Shown here: in pieces, positions 1-12,028 of the stretch | How the letters are laid out: every line of letters begins with the position of its first letter | Numbering within the stretch: the stretch's first letter is position 1 | From: Dallia pectoralis | Lineage: Eukaryota; Chordata; Actinopteri; Esociformes; Umbridae | Length of the DNA stretch: 64,000 bases | Reading direction: 5' to 3' | Assembly: GCA_029465975.1 (NCBI GenBank) | Contig: CM055740.1 | Coordinates: 5,797,953 to 5,861,952, forward strand | Translations under genes and position numbers: made by a program | The notes under the pieces: model-generated | The model's input: only the letters and a program-made list of their open reading frames with translations | Told to the model about the DNA's origin: nothing | The model's database searches: none

Positions 1-904
1 CGGACACCTGGGTGATTGGACATCTGTTACATTACGTCTGTTTGCTTTACAGACACATCCGTTCATCATACAAGCTTATGAAGCACCTGTCATCACACAC
101 ACACACACCATGTTTAACAGTCATGCACAAGCTTTAATGGCATTTATTTTATATGTTAAGTGCACAAAGTGGCACACAGAATGACTGATTCGTAGGTCGT
201 TTAACTTGAAATGCATTTCAAATGTCTAGACAAAAAACAAATTGCTACAGTAGCAACTAACGTATGGATAAGGAGAAAATCAAATGAACACATTTTCCTT
301 TCAAATTACATAGAAATCAGTTTTTTTGCATATGCTGTTATGTACAATAGCTTATAAAGAAATTGTGAAAAGACAAATATATTAAACAAAAGCAGTGGTA
401 TCGTTGTATATTTAGGTTCTGCTGCATGTTTTAATATAAAACAACAATTTTCATAGTTTTGGTTTAAGTGCTGATCTAAATGAGTTTTCTTTGAGTATGA
501 ATATCACGTCCAGAGTAACTGAAACAAGAGCTGAAGGTGAAAATATTAAAAAATATATATAAATAAATACATTAATAAACATGTGTGTGGCCACTGGCCA
601 GGCAATGTATTTATGTGATCTCAACTGGTTTTGAGTGGTTATTGTCATTAACACTTGAAACTGTATTACATTTTAAAAACCTGTTAAGATCAGGAGAAAT
701 TTGAGTAAAGATAATAAGAAACATATAGTTTCACATAATGAATACAATAAAAAAAAATAGCAGTTTTTGTATAGCTACATGTATTAGCATTGGAAAAGCA
801 TATCAGGAAATAAAATTGGCTGTATGAGAATTTGATTGCAATGAGACATGCCAGTTTATTATTATTATTTGTCCTGAGAAAACTAGTTGAGAACCTGGAA
901 TGTG
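1..904. other. AT-rich flank downstream of rassf9
   Basis: No gene is seen. The only long-ish frame (451-654, minus) is low-complexity and has no recognisable family. The right-hand end is probably the distal rassf9 3' UTR. Confidence 0.6.
855..860 (-). promoter_or_regulatory. candidate rassf9 polyadenylation signal
   Basis: AATAAA on the minus strand lies about 900 bases after the rassf9 stop codon. It is the first canonical hexamer I see beyond the 47-bp array, so the 3' UTR would contain the whole array. Transcript evidence is absent. Confidence 0.4.
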
Positions 905-1725
905 GTGCGAATGCAGTTTACAGTGATTGAATGTAGTTCGTATGCCGTTTACAGTAGTGTTCATTGACAGGGATTTAATGTAGTGCGTATGCCGTTTACA
1001 GTAGTGTTCATTGACAGGGATTTAATGTAGTGCGTATGCCGTTGACAGTAGTGTTCACTGACAGGGATTTAATGTAGTGCGTATGCCGTTTACAGTAGTG
1101 TTCATTGACAGGGATTTAATGTAGTGCGTATGCCGTTTACAGTAGTGTTCATTGACAGGGATTTAATGTAGTGCGTATGCCGTTTACAGTAGTGTTCATT
1201 GACAGGGATTTAATATAGTGCGTATGCCGTTTACAGTAGTGTTCACTGACAGGGATTTAATGTAGTGCGTATGCCGTTGACAGTAGTGTTCACTGACAGG
1301 GATTTAATGTAGTGCGTATGCCGTTTACAGTAGTGTTCATTGACAGGGATTTAATGTAGTGCGTATGCCGTTTACAGTAGTGTTCATTGACAGGGATTTA
1401 ATGTAGTGCGTATGCCGTTTACAGTAGTGTTCATTGAGAGGGATTTAATGTAGTGCGTATGCCGTTTACAGTAGTGTTCATTGACAGGGATTTAATGTAG
1501 TGCGTATGCCGTTTACAGTAGTGTTCATTGACAGGGATTTAATGTAGTGTGTATGCCGTTTACAGTAGTGTTCACTGACAGGGATTTAATGTAGTGCGTA
1601 TGCCGTTGACAGTAGTGTTCACTGACAGGGATTTAATGTAGTGCGTATGCCGTTTACAGTAGTGTTCATTGACAGGGATTTAATGTAGTGCGTATGCCGT
1701 TTACAGTAGTGTTCACTGACAGGGA
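905..1725. repeat. 47-bp minisatellite in the rassf9 3' UTR, about 17 copies
   Basis: The unit is about 47 bp, with core TAGTGCGTATGCCGTTTACA followed by GTAGTGTTCATTGACAGGGA. Copies are nearly identical, with a few recurring variants (GTTGACAG for GTTTACAG; CACTG for CATTG). The array stops 36 bp from the rassf9 stop codon and therefore lies in the predicted 3' UTR. Confidence 0.95.
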
Positions 1726-1760
1726 TGTCTGGGGTCACTTCAGAGGGGAACTGGCACCTC

Positions 1761-3123
1761 TTAGACATCTGTGTCCAACTGTGGCAGCAGGATCATGTCC
1801 AGACAGGGGGAAATGGAGTCCTGACTGTGAGTGGAACTGATTCCTGTGTCCGAGTCTGTGTCCGTCACATCTGTAGGGGACAGGCTGTGTTTAAGTCTCA
1901 CTGCCTGTGGCTGCGATGCCGTGCTCCGGCTCTGGTCCATCACAGTCCCAAGAGTCGGCAATCCTGGCATGCCGTCCCCCACCTGCAATTCTCTCAGCTG
2001 GGAAGCCAGCTCCCAGCACTCCTGGTCCTTCGAGTAAAGTGTGGCGTCGTGTTGCTTTAGCTCTTTCTCCATCTCGGCCGTTTGGGCGTGAAGGGAGAGG
2101 CCGGTGCACAGGCTGTGTCTCAGTTCGGCCAGCATTCTCTCGTGTTCTGCCACCTCCCAGTGCCGGTCCGTGTCGAAACCGACGCCGGGTCCCGCCGTCG
2201 CACCCTCTAACTGAGCATCCCCCCCGGGGAGCTTAGGCAACACCAACATGGCCCTTGTCAGCTCCTCGTCGATCTCGTGAGACAGCCGAGCTATGAGATC
2301 CTGGTGCCTCTGCGTCTGCAGATCCACCTCAGCTACCCTGTCGCTGGTGTACCGGCACGCCTGCAGCAGCTCGAGCTCGGAGAGACCGTGCAGGATATCC
2401 GCGGCCGGACTGTGGCTGTGGTGAGAGGTGATCGAGGAGAGTGAGGTCCAGCCCTCGTCAGGAACCTCGGGGTCATATTGTTCTGCCTGTTGCTCGGTCT
2501 CCAGGCGTTCCATCTCCAAGTCCAGCTCGCTCATCCTGTGGATCTGCTGGCGGATGGTGTGGTCCTGTTGGATGAGGAGCTGGACCATCCTGTCGATCTC
2601 CTCGGTGCCTGCGGCATATCCGACAACGCCTTTCTCCTTGTGGATCTTCTCGAGCTTCCTGAAGGCCTTTTTCACCAGGCGCTTTTGCCTCGCGGCGGGC
2701 AGCGACTGGGAGTGTTGCACAGGGCCGGGCTCACATCTCTTGGACCCTTTGGTCCCTTTCAGTTTGGCCCCCTTCTTGGCACCAGCTTGTGGAACAAAAT
2801 CGCTGGCCTTGACCAGGATGAACTGGACAAAAGCGCGCTGGTCTCCCCAGGCGGTCCACAGCCGGAGTATGCGCGTCAACGGGGGCAGGGCCCTCTCGAA
2901 GCCTTTCCAGCGCTCCACCAGGCAGAAGTCTCTGGGATCTCCATGCAGGAGCCTCTTGCTCTCCGGCCTGGTCTTGTGCTCGTCCAGCAGGGCCTGCACA
3001 ATGTCCGCACACGTCGTGTGTTTGGTCACTCCGCACACCACCTTGTCGTCATCACACACGGACACCTGGATCTCCTTGCCCGGCACAATTTCTTTGCCGT
3101 CTTTGTCCTCCTTGTCCTTCGCC
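1761..3123 (-). CDS. rassf9: rassf9 coding exon 2 (RA domain to stop)
   Basis: This exon carries 1363 coding bases: one base of the split Arg-16 codon and everything after it, to the stop at 1761-1763. The open frame continues upstream to 3218, but that part is intron: the acceptor ag lies at 3124-3125 and the extra residues do not resemble RASSF9. Several long plus-strand frames across this interval are antisense shadows. Confidence 0.96.
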
Positions 3124-4739
3124 CTAGGATAGAAACAGAACACGTCCAAAGTTAACAGTCTATAACTGAAATAAGCTTTGAAAACAAGTTTCGAAAACTG
3201 TGGAATGAAGACGGGCATACAAATCAGGCGTTTCTAAGGTAACCAAACAAACTTTCGGATCCATCTGAACTACAGCTGCCACACACAGCACGCGTTGAAT
3301 TGAGAGGATGCTCCCAGTGCACAGTTTTTTCTGTAGTCGTGTCGTTTCATTATCCTAAATAGCTCTGAGGGAACGCACATCCTATGGTGTGTGGTCCTCC
3401 ATTAAGGGAGTCGGTGAGCAGGAAACGCTGTCACTTAATTCGCTCAGCACTCCGATCCGATTCTCATAAACAGTTACTCATCGTCTTACTCATCACACAC
3501 AAACATTTTCATTCCATTCGGTGCTTTTTAACTTCAAAACGCTCATCTTCTTTTCACTGGACTTATGAAGAAAAAAGTATATCTTCAAGAAAAAAAGGGA
3601 TTTTCATTATATTGCCTGTATAACAATTTTTTTTATTCCGGTCTCGATTTACGTGAAACCAGAGCAATGAACCGAAGACACCTGACCCAGTTCAGATAAG
3701 AGGACGCTACATTCACCTGGTCTTTACTAACCCGCGACCACGTAGCATTTTGTGAAACGACAATTCGGTGTGGAAACGTGCGAGGAAGCGACTGAGTAGC
3801 CATTTTGTTTCGTCTTGCTCGTGATACATGCCAGTGTAAAAGAATTAATCCGGTGAACGTCAGAACAAATTATGAAATGTACAAACAGGATTCATAACAT
3901 GTCATTAAAAAATGCCAAAAATGATAGTAGTAATTTAAATATCCTAAACAAACAAGTTCTTATGAGTTAACATTTTGACTGGGCCCCTATTTGAGATGTG
4001 GATTGAGTATTATGACAATACATTCATAATCACAGACTATTTTATTGTTCATTTGGAAGCGGGAAGAGTGTCAATCATTTGTTGGTTCTGCAGCTGAACA
4101 AGTTCTGAACCCCCCTGGATGAACTCCAGCTGACACCACGTAGATGGTTCTGGTACGAGGAGGTCCAGTTTCCCCGGTTCTGAACTATGCAGCTACAGTA
4201 CACACTTGGAAAACATATAACTACATACAGTGAGACAGAAACATGAGCAACTGTCTTGGCACCAGGTGATTTCACCGGAAAACCTAAGACCCGGGCACCT
4301 ACTGTTTAAGTTGAAGCCAGGCGTAAAAACACAGTCAGAGCATTTGTGTTCAGCCTGAGATGAAGGAGCTCGGAGAAATGTGATACGAGTGCAACAATGC
4401 AACCGGCTGGTTAATGGTTACGGAGAACCGAGGAGATGAACGATGAAAAGCAAATACCTGAGCTGAGCGGAGAGGCCAAGCGATCTCACCGGCACGCCTC
4501 CAGCGTTCACAGACAATCACCGTGACGACTTTGACCTAACTGCTACACACTCTATTGTGCGGATTGAGTGCACCGCTCTGCGTCATCAATGGTCAGCCTG
4601 ATTAGAAGTGGAAAGGCTACACTTACACTGCAACTTACAAGCTAGAATTACAATTACAATACAATCTAAAAAACGTCAACAATACGGCTTGAATATAGCC
4701 CTTATATATATATTTATATATATATATATATTGCCCTTA

Positions 4740-4801
<62 letters not shown>

Positions 4802-5020
4802 CCCTTATACATACATACATACATACATACATACATACATACATACACACATACATACACCCATACCACACACGTACACAGACACACATACATACACAAA
4901 TACATAAACTTATACCAAACACATACATACACTCATACCACACACATACATACATACATACATACATACACTGATACCACACACACACACATATATATAT
5001 ACACTCATACCACACACGTA

Positions 5021-5066
<46 letters not shown>

Positions 5067-5085
5067 CACTCATACCACACACGTA

Positions 5086-5125
<40 letters not shown>

Positions 5126-8100
5126 TACACACACTCATACACACACACATACACTCATACCACACACAAATACACTCAGACATACACTCATACCACACAT
5201 ACACTCATACCACACATACACTCATACCACACACATTCACATACATATTTTAGTTTGCATGTAAGGCCAGCTGAACTACACCGTCAGATGTGCAGGAAGT
5301 CACAGGAAGCCAGAACACTGTAGGAGAGGAAGCAGCCATGTTTGTCCAGCGGGACCGCAATCACAGAAACGCCGACACATCCTGACAATAATGCTTCATG
5401 AAATTCCAGCTGCGTTAATATGGAGCCTGAACAGCCACTTGACAATAAGTTTACATTATTTTCAAGTATTATCAATATATACATGTTAACCCTCTTTTTG
5501 TAGATAAATAGATTCAGGATATATATATAAATATATGTATGCATCCAGTGCCAGTCATGATTTCAGTTGAACGAGAACCCTATATACCTTGAGAACGTGA
5601 GAGAACTCGGGACCTGCCATAACTGTTATGACTTGTTGTCTGTTTCTGAGTGTATATGTTTACTGGAGATAAAGTAGATCCGTGCCAAAAGAACAGAAGC
5701 TCACGGTGTTACTCTGGGAACAGATTGCCTCCTCTCCTACTTTCAAATACCGGTACTTTCAAACTGTACTGAGACCACTGGGCTGATTCAATTGAAACCG
5801 AACATTAATCAGGACTGTAGTAAACCTAAAGAATACCAAGTGCCATGGTTCAGGGCAAGAACATATGGGTGCACTTACAACAAATTAATAAACATGATTG
5901 CATAGAAAATCACAGAAATGCCCATAGCTAAAGGGTGTGTTCAATATGTTAAACACAAACTACACCCAAACAATCTCAGCCAATATACTTTATGTAAACA
6001 AAGTCCCTGATGGTGTCAAAGCAATCTGTGTCCATCGATCACTATTTTATGTGAAGCTGCATGTTTAATAGCGTGGAATACAGTACACAGTTATCTGGAG
6101 CTCCACCTGCAGAATTAGGGTTTGCTTAAGTGACCCTTGACCCCTGAGCAAACAGAGACTGCAGACGTAAACACACAAACACCTGACAATCTGTATTTGG
6201 TCTACACATCGAGGTCACATACAGTTCTCGAGTCGATACGTTTTTCGTCTGAAGATCCACGGTGAGCATTCGTAGCTCATAACACTGTTTTTTTTGTTCT
6301 CAACAACTGGCGAAAAGTCAAACGCAAAGTCGTTAATTCAGAGTGCACCCAGAACAAATAACCTGACAGATCACATGCTTTGTTTTATAGTTTTGAACAA
6401 GTCTTAACAGGTGAGACCGAATGATCGGCGCTCCTCTGTCACAACACGCTGATGGAGTGACACTATCAAGAATGGGATGCTACATTGACAAGCTGTGACA
6501 ACCAGCTCTCTCTTTAATACGAGAGAAACTCTCCAGGTTGTGATGTTTCTTCAAATGAACAGTCAACAACGCTTAAACAATGCTGTTTTTTTGTTTTAAT
6601 TCTGAACTTTAGAGTTCAGGAAGACATTTGAATATATTGACACAAAGACAACTCCTCTGGGACGCGTTGTGAAGACTTTCTCCTCACTACAGTGAAGCGA
6701 ACGAACCAGCAAGACAGTTTCACATCGCGAAATCCTCCTAAAATGGAACCTGGACGTAATAGAAAGCCTCTTTATCCTCCATGTGTAACATAAAACCCTT
6801 TCAATAAGAGGCGTGCAGGAACCAAATGAGAGTGGGCGCTGTAATGTAGTGTAAGTGGGTCTAATCCTGTTTGTGTAAAGCCACCGTCCACAGACCTGCT
6901 TTCTCTAACACAAACACCCACTGTATGTGGGAGACATGGTGGGACCAACCTCGGGGAGACTCCTGCATCCCAAATGCCAACCTCACCCACATACGGGCGT
7001 AGTGCAGTGAAGTAGATTACAGGGATGCAATTTGGGATGCCGTCCTAGACAGTCTCACAGTTCCTTATCTAAAGAGGATGAGGGTTTGGATAGGAACATA
7101 ACGTGACTCCTCTATCTGGGTTTGTTGATCTACAAGGATGACTCCCAGTTAGATAGGCATCCGGGAGAAAATACAACATCCTCTAACCCCTCCGCCCTCC
7201 CCGTTCCCGGGCCGGCGCGTTGAGTAACGTTTTATTTATACCGCGTTTTATTGACAACGGGTGCCGAGTTGCATTCAAACGCTAACTTATGGACTCGTGC
7301 GTGTGTGGTTTTCTGTTGTTACCAACAGGGGTGTGTGAAGTGTGTGTTTGTGTAAGCGTGGGCAAAGTAAAGTGCGTGTGCAAACATTTTTTGGAGTGAT
7401 GGTGCAAGAAAATGGATACCAATGTTCCACTATAAAGCAACGGAAGCACTGTTCCGGATTACGAATATATCAGAATATATCTGTGCATAGATGAGACATA
7501 CATGTTAAAGGGAAAGTACATAAACACTACTGTTGATAAGTTATTGGGTGACTTAGACATTTTCTTTGTTATCCATGAAAACATAATTGAAATTAGTTTG
7601 AATAGATAAATATGGCAAAATGTATTGGAGATATAGTCACTGAAAAGGTGAAACATAACGATTGTGAATTGATCAAATAATTGCGTCCTTCAACGATTGC
7701 TTTTGTCAAAGAATCCTCTATTGGCAGCGATAATAGCCGTGCAGGACTTTGGCATTCAATTTGTTGAGGTGATCTGAGAACATTTCTCCTCATGCTTCCT
7801 GAAGCACCTCCAGCAAGTTCTATTGGGTTGATGGGCACATCTCACACATCAGACGGTCAAGCTGAACCCACAAGACACCAATAGTATTGAGATTCAGTGA
7901 CTGTGCTGGCCGCTCCATTATCGACAGACTTCCAGCTGACTGCTTCCTCCTTAAACAGATATTTTATAGTTAGGAGCTGTTCTTTTAGGTCATTATCGGG
8001 TTGTAGAAGGACAATTGTCTCAAATCAAGCGCCGTCCACAAGGCATGGCGTTGCAAAATAGAAAGCTTTCCTTTTTCAAAGGCCTGTTTTGTTGCGTCTT

Positions 8101-10398
8101 TACTCAGCTTTAATTGTTTTCAGCTGTGCTAACATAATTGCAACTGTGTTTTCTAATGATCAATTAGTCGTTAAAATTATACATTTGAATTAGTTCCATT
8201 TAAACGCAGTACTGATAGTTGCTGATAACGGGCCTCTATACTGTACGTCAGTGTAGATTTTCCATTGAAAGAAATGTTTCCAGCTACCACAGTGATTTAC
8301 AACATTAACAATGTCTACACAGTTTTTCAGATCAATTTGATGTTATGACGATGATGTTTAATAGACATAAAAAATAAATAATTTTCTTTCAAAGAGTGTT
8401 TTGAGAAGGGCACGTTTGTTTCAGTGAGTTGAACATAAATGTCTGACTGAGGGTGAAGCTTTTGATCCTGAATAAACATAAGCGAACCTTCTGTCTATAT
8501 TAAACACTGGAACATATACACAAGTATCCTCACATGGTGCATCACCTTGCAACACAATTTAAATTGTGAGATAATCTATAAATAATATTCCAATTGACAT
8601 ATATAAAGATCTAAACACTTGAGATAATTACAGTTGGTGAAGCTTCTGAAAAAACATCTAATGAGACAGTCTGAGCTAAACCGTTTGAAGATTTACAGTT
8701 GGGCCAGACAGACGCAGACACCTTCGTCTTCAGCTTTGTGTACAATAAAAATACATCAGTCCCTGTCTGGTGCCACAGCCAGAAGTAAAACCTCATGAAA
8801 TGTGCAAAACACACTTTGACTGAGATAAAACAAACTTTTTTTGTTTGAAAATACCTAAGCATTTTTCTGCCATAACAAATACTATTCACACAAATGCAAG
8901 GGATTTAACATAGATTCTGTGTAGAATGTTTTACCACTCGGACTGACTTATAGGATGTTTGCACTCATCTTTCCATAGGGGCGGCAGTGGAGCTGCTCCT
9001 GGCGAGCCTGCAGTCGCCTTGCATGGTAGATGCGGTCGTCAGTGTATGAATGAGTGAATGAATGGGTGAATGTGACGCAGGATCTGTAAAGCGCTTTGGA
9101 TAAAGGCGCTATATAAAAGCGCAGCATTTACCATTTATTTACCATTTTTCCTCTGACATTGTGGTAAACTAGCGTGCGATATGGATCTAGATTAAAGAGG
9201 AGGACTTTTGGGTTCAAACCTCTTCACACAATAGCCATGTACACAGAAGTCGTTTCTACCAAAAGTTAAGTGAACTGCTTGGTGTTGGCTACTGATTAAA
9301 GACCTGCAACTACTATGAAGGCCACGCCCCTCTTAGGAATGCTTTCAGTTTGCAGGACCGGATGAACGATGAGACGCAGTGAACAACGGCACTGTGTAAA
9401 CAGTGGGTTTAAATGACAACACACGATAGCAACAACAAACATATGTTCCGTTCAATAATCTAAATTAAACAAATAATGTACTTTTACTGAACAGTCCTTT
9501 TGGCAAAACCACAAATCTAATCTTTTTTTGACCCATGTGGTCTAGGCCTTCTGGGGCAATTAAAACATCAAACAGGTAACTGGGCGACTTAAGGACATTA
9601 CTCAAGCAAATTATACAAGTGTTGATGACAGGATCGCTCTTATCTTGAACCAGTGTTCTCTCTGATGTTGACACGCTTCATGAGATGCATCTCAGGTTTA
9701 ATTACAGACTATAGTCAGGTCAGTTGGTATTTGAGCTCATATAAGATGGGTTTCTGTCTGGCTTCACACTCCACGCGAAAGACTGCAATGATACTTTTCG
9801 AATAAATAATGTTTTGTATATCGTCTAATTATAGTGTACGTTATAATCAGAAGTATTCCGGGTTGGAAGAGAGACATGCATGAGAGTTATATGAACCCAT
9901 GCAGCCAACAGAAGTGTTATGTTTTAATAACCACCTGAAATAAAAAAAATCCCTGGCGTGAAAAAACTCAACCACACGCTCATCTCTAGTCTATCCACAT
10001 GTGTACACTCTTATCACTGATCCCATTCGCCGGCACGCACGCACGCACACACACTCTACTTAACTTTGCCATTTCATCTGTCCACAAAAACAAAATCCTT
10101 CAAATAAAACAGTAGTCAGATTGGTCTGAACAGAATCGGATTCCCAACCAATTTCTGGATAAACGCTAAACAGAGACTGCGGGTTTCGTTCACTTGAATA
10201 GATCCCCAAAAAAGTCCAGCAGAATCATGCAACAGGTCGATTACATTGAGTTATATGAGTAGGCTACATGAAGTTCATTATCGTAAAATATGAAAGTTGT
10301 TTATGCGATATAGTTTTGGGGGGAAAACTCAATAGAAAACGTTCTAATTACCTGTTTTTCAAACGCGCTTTCAGGAAGTTCTTTCCGAAGGGAGCCAT
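1761..10398 (-). CDS. rassf9: rassf9, Ras association domain-containing protein 9 (two coding exons)
   Basis: Coding exons are 10352-10398 and 1761-3123, giving a 469-residue protein; human RASSF9 is slightly shorter, about 435 residues. Exon 1 encodes MAPFGKNFLKARLKNR, almost the mammalian N-terminus, and ends at a GTAATT donor in phase 2. Exon 2 starts after a CTATCCTAG acceptor and supplies the missing base. Residues 33-122 form the Ras-association domain, with family signatures such as LPPLTRIL and an LW.AWGD motif. Then come a basic stretch (about 145-170) and a long Glu/Gln-rich, probably coiled-coil region (about 170-390). The C-terminus holds the hallmark TDSDTGISSTHSQDS. Mammalian RASSF9 (P-CIP1) is linked to recycling endosomes and binds the amidating enzyme PAM; this is family knowledge, not seen here. 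It is divergent from nts. RASSF10 is less likely because both ends match RASSF9. No frame damage is seen. Confidence 0.97.
4704..5245. repeat. compound TA / CATA / CA microsatellite
   Basis: Runs of (TA)n, (CATA)n and (CA)n with interspersed CACTCATACCACACACG-type units lie inside the rassf9 intron. Open frames across it on both strands (Tyr/Ile/Val/Cys/Thr-rich) are products of the repeat. Confidence 0.95.
7680..8440 (-). mobile_element. Tc1-like transposon relic (family A)
   Basis: The minus strand resembles the C-terminal part of a fish Tc1-like transposase with decayed frames and many stops, followed by its long 5' non-coding end (the CAGCTGTGCTAACATAATTG region and beyond). The middle of the transposase is deleted. 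The same family recurs at 13090-13610, 23330-23785 and 59400-59755. Family assignment is from memory of salmonid Tc1 sequences; exact ends are uncertain. Confidence 0.75.
8975..9145 (+). mobile_element. fish SINE relic
   Basis: The right-hand part carries the familiar tail of a tRNA-derived teleost SINE: repeated GAATG steps, then AAAGCGCTTTGGATAAAGGC, GCTATATAAA and a CATTTACCATTT-type end. The tRNA-related head is mostly missing, so this is a deleted copy. Confidence 0.65.
10352..10398 (-). CDS. rassf9: rassf9 coding exon 1 (16 codons)
   Basis: A 47-base coding exon encodes residues 1-15 plus two bases of codon 16. It is followed on the minus strand by a GTAATT donor at 10346-10351. It was found by its match to the conserved RASSF9 N-terminus; phase and splice sites agree exactly with exon 2, about 7.2 kb away. 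Confidence 0.93.
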
Positions 10399-10907
10399 AG
10401 CAAACCGGGGGGAAATGAAATGCAATCCTATAACGGGGTGGTGGTCCTCATTGCACGGTGGGGGGTCGGGTACCTTTTGGGGTGACCATGCGCAAAACCA
10501 GATGGAGAAAAAGTTGAACTAAGTTGACTCAGTCGGACCTGTTGTCATGTAGCGCACCTCAGTGAGAGGCCGGCCCACCCATCACACGGAGAGGGCGTTT
10601 ATGCAAAAACACACACATATGCGCACATATATGCGCCAATCTGGAATTCCTCCACAATGATTAAACTATACGATTAAACTATACGCGCTCAATCTGTCAA
10701 TCTTCTGGGAATATGCGCACAGTTTGCGGTTAGGAACATGGAAACAAATCCAGCGCAGACGCATGTACAGCCTTATCATGTGTGTTTATGTGCTTATTAT
10801 TGTTTCTAGTTAAAACATTGTGCTATAGTAATAACCAGACCCGGTTAAGAGAGCAAATCATTCACATAGTCTGTGTTTTATCCAATATGCACTATTACAA
10901 GTTCTTG

Positions 10908-10972
10908 TTCACACACACACACACAGACACACGCACACACACACGCACGCACACACGCACGCATGACGCACG

Positions 10973-11058
<86 letters not shown>
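10908..11058. repeat. (CA)n microsatellite between rassf9 and nts
   Basis: A (CA)n run interrupted by CG steps (CACGCACG) at its left end, then about 75 bp of pure CA. Thr/His-rich plus-strand frames here are artefacts. Confidence 0.97.
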
Positions 11059-11620
11059 AAACGCAGAGACCATAATTTGCTTGACAGTGACGTCTAGCGG
11101 GAGTGCGCTTTCATCACTTGACGGTCTACTCTACAGTTACATGTGGTGCTATTTTCTCCTCTAATTTATTCAGCAGTGTTTGTAGGATTGTTCATAGCAG
11201 TTGGTTGTAATTTACTATTATACAGAGGCTAGTGAAAGCTGTTTCGAAAGCTCTTGCTTTTTATTGAATATGATGAATGTCATCAAGCTTAAATAATACA
11301 TTTATCACTAGGCTACCTAATATAACCTTGAATCATTTTAGAAAGGGGGGTTCAACTTACATTTTACCACATCGATATATGAGCTTAAAGTAACATCACG
11401 TTTACAATTAAAAACCCAGAAGTTACCTTGAATGACCTCTTGGTGATTCACACAGGAGTATTCGTAGAGCTTCGAGGCTTACTCTTCCACGAACAAATCA
11501 GAAAACCAAACTGTCGACTCACAGACAATATAAAAACAAATCAAAATGACTAAATAGTCATGCAATAGTCACAGCGTCTGGGAGCGTGGGTAGTGGGTGA
11601 TGGGAGAGTGGAGATGGGGG

Positions 11621-11740
11621 GGGTCCTCTGACATCATCATCGGGTTCTTATATAGATGGGGGGTCCACTGACATCATCATCGGGTTCTTGTATAGATGGG
11701 GGGTCCTCTGACATCATCATCGGGTTCTTATATAGCCTAC
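11621..11740 (+). promoter_or_regulatory. nts: nts core promoter, triplicated 40-bp CRE-like/TATA module
   Basis: Three head-to-tail 40-bp units each contain TGACATCA (11629, 11669, 11709) and, 11 bp further on, a TATA-like word: TTATATA at 11648, TTGTATA at 11688 and TTATATA at 11728. From memory, TGACATCA is the CRE/AP-1-like element of mammalian NTS promoters. The third TATA would put transcription start near 11758-11763 and give a 5' UTR of about 205 bases. The second TATA carries a substitution. Promoter function is inferred. Confidence 0.7.
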
Positions 11741-11912
11741 TGACAGAATGGAGCCCACAAGTCATCTCCACAGTCACTCTACCTGAAGCCTGGAGGACAG
11801 ACAAATACATACAGGGAAAAGATTACACAGGGAGAAACAGAACGACTGCACCCCGTCTCCAGCCCTCTCTCTCTCTCTCTCTCTCGCTCTCTGCATTTGA
11901 CCCCTTGACCCT

Positions 11913-11933
11913 ATGGACTGGGCTCCTGCTTAG
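11913..11933 (+). other. short uORF in the nts leader
   Basis: ATG followed by five more codons (MDWAPA) and TAG lies 34 bases before the nts start codon, inside the predicted 5' UTR. It could modestly affect translation; no direct evidence. Confidence 0.4.
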
Positions 11934-11967
11934 CTATAGCCAGATTCAGGGTGGGATTTTCTACAAG

Positions 11968-12028
11968 ATGCAGACACAGCTGGTGGGCGCGCTCGTCATC
12001 TTGTTGACCTGTGGCGTATTCTGCTCAG
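11968..12028 (+). CDS. nts: nts coding exon 1 (signal peptide)
   Basis: Twenty codons plus one base, ending at a GTAAGC donor (12029). It encodes the signal peptide. The ATG is the first in frame after the predicted transcription start and matches the length of other NTS signal peptides. Confidence 0.95.

Larger units (their letters stand above)
3124..10351 (-). other. rassf9: rassf9 intron 1
   Basis: A 7.2-kb intron bounded by GTAATT and CTATCCTAG on the minus strand. It holds the TA/CATA/CA microsatellites (4704-5245), a Tc1 relic (about 7680-8440) and a SINE relic (about 8975-9145). I saw no other exon in it. Confidence 0.85.
10399..11967. promoter_or_regulatory. rassf9-nts divergent intergenic region
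   Basis: This 1.57-kb interval separates the two start codons and so must hold the 5' UTRs and proximal promoters of both genes, unless either has an upstream non-coding exon. It contains a (CA)n tract of about 150 bp, a TGACGTCT CRE-like word near 11087, and the triplicated TATA module of nts at 11621-11740. No gene lies in it. Confidence 0.7.

Noticed and set aside
905..1725. Considered as a CRISPR-like array because of regular repeats
   Set aside because: There are no unique spacers; units are head-to-tail and contiguous in a vertebrate 3' UTR.
2428..3155. Plus-strand frames of 225-234 codons
   Set aside because: Antisense shadows of the rassf9 coding exon, whose minus-strand protein is clearly conserved.
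10268..10522. An 84-codon plus frame
   Set aside because: It is antisense to rassf9 exon 1 and its promoter and has no recognisable features.
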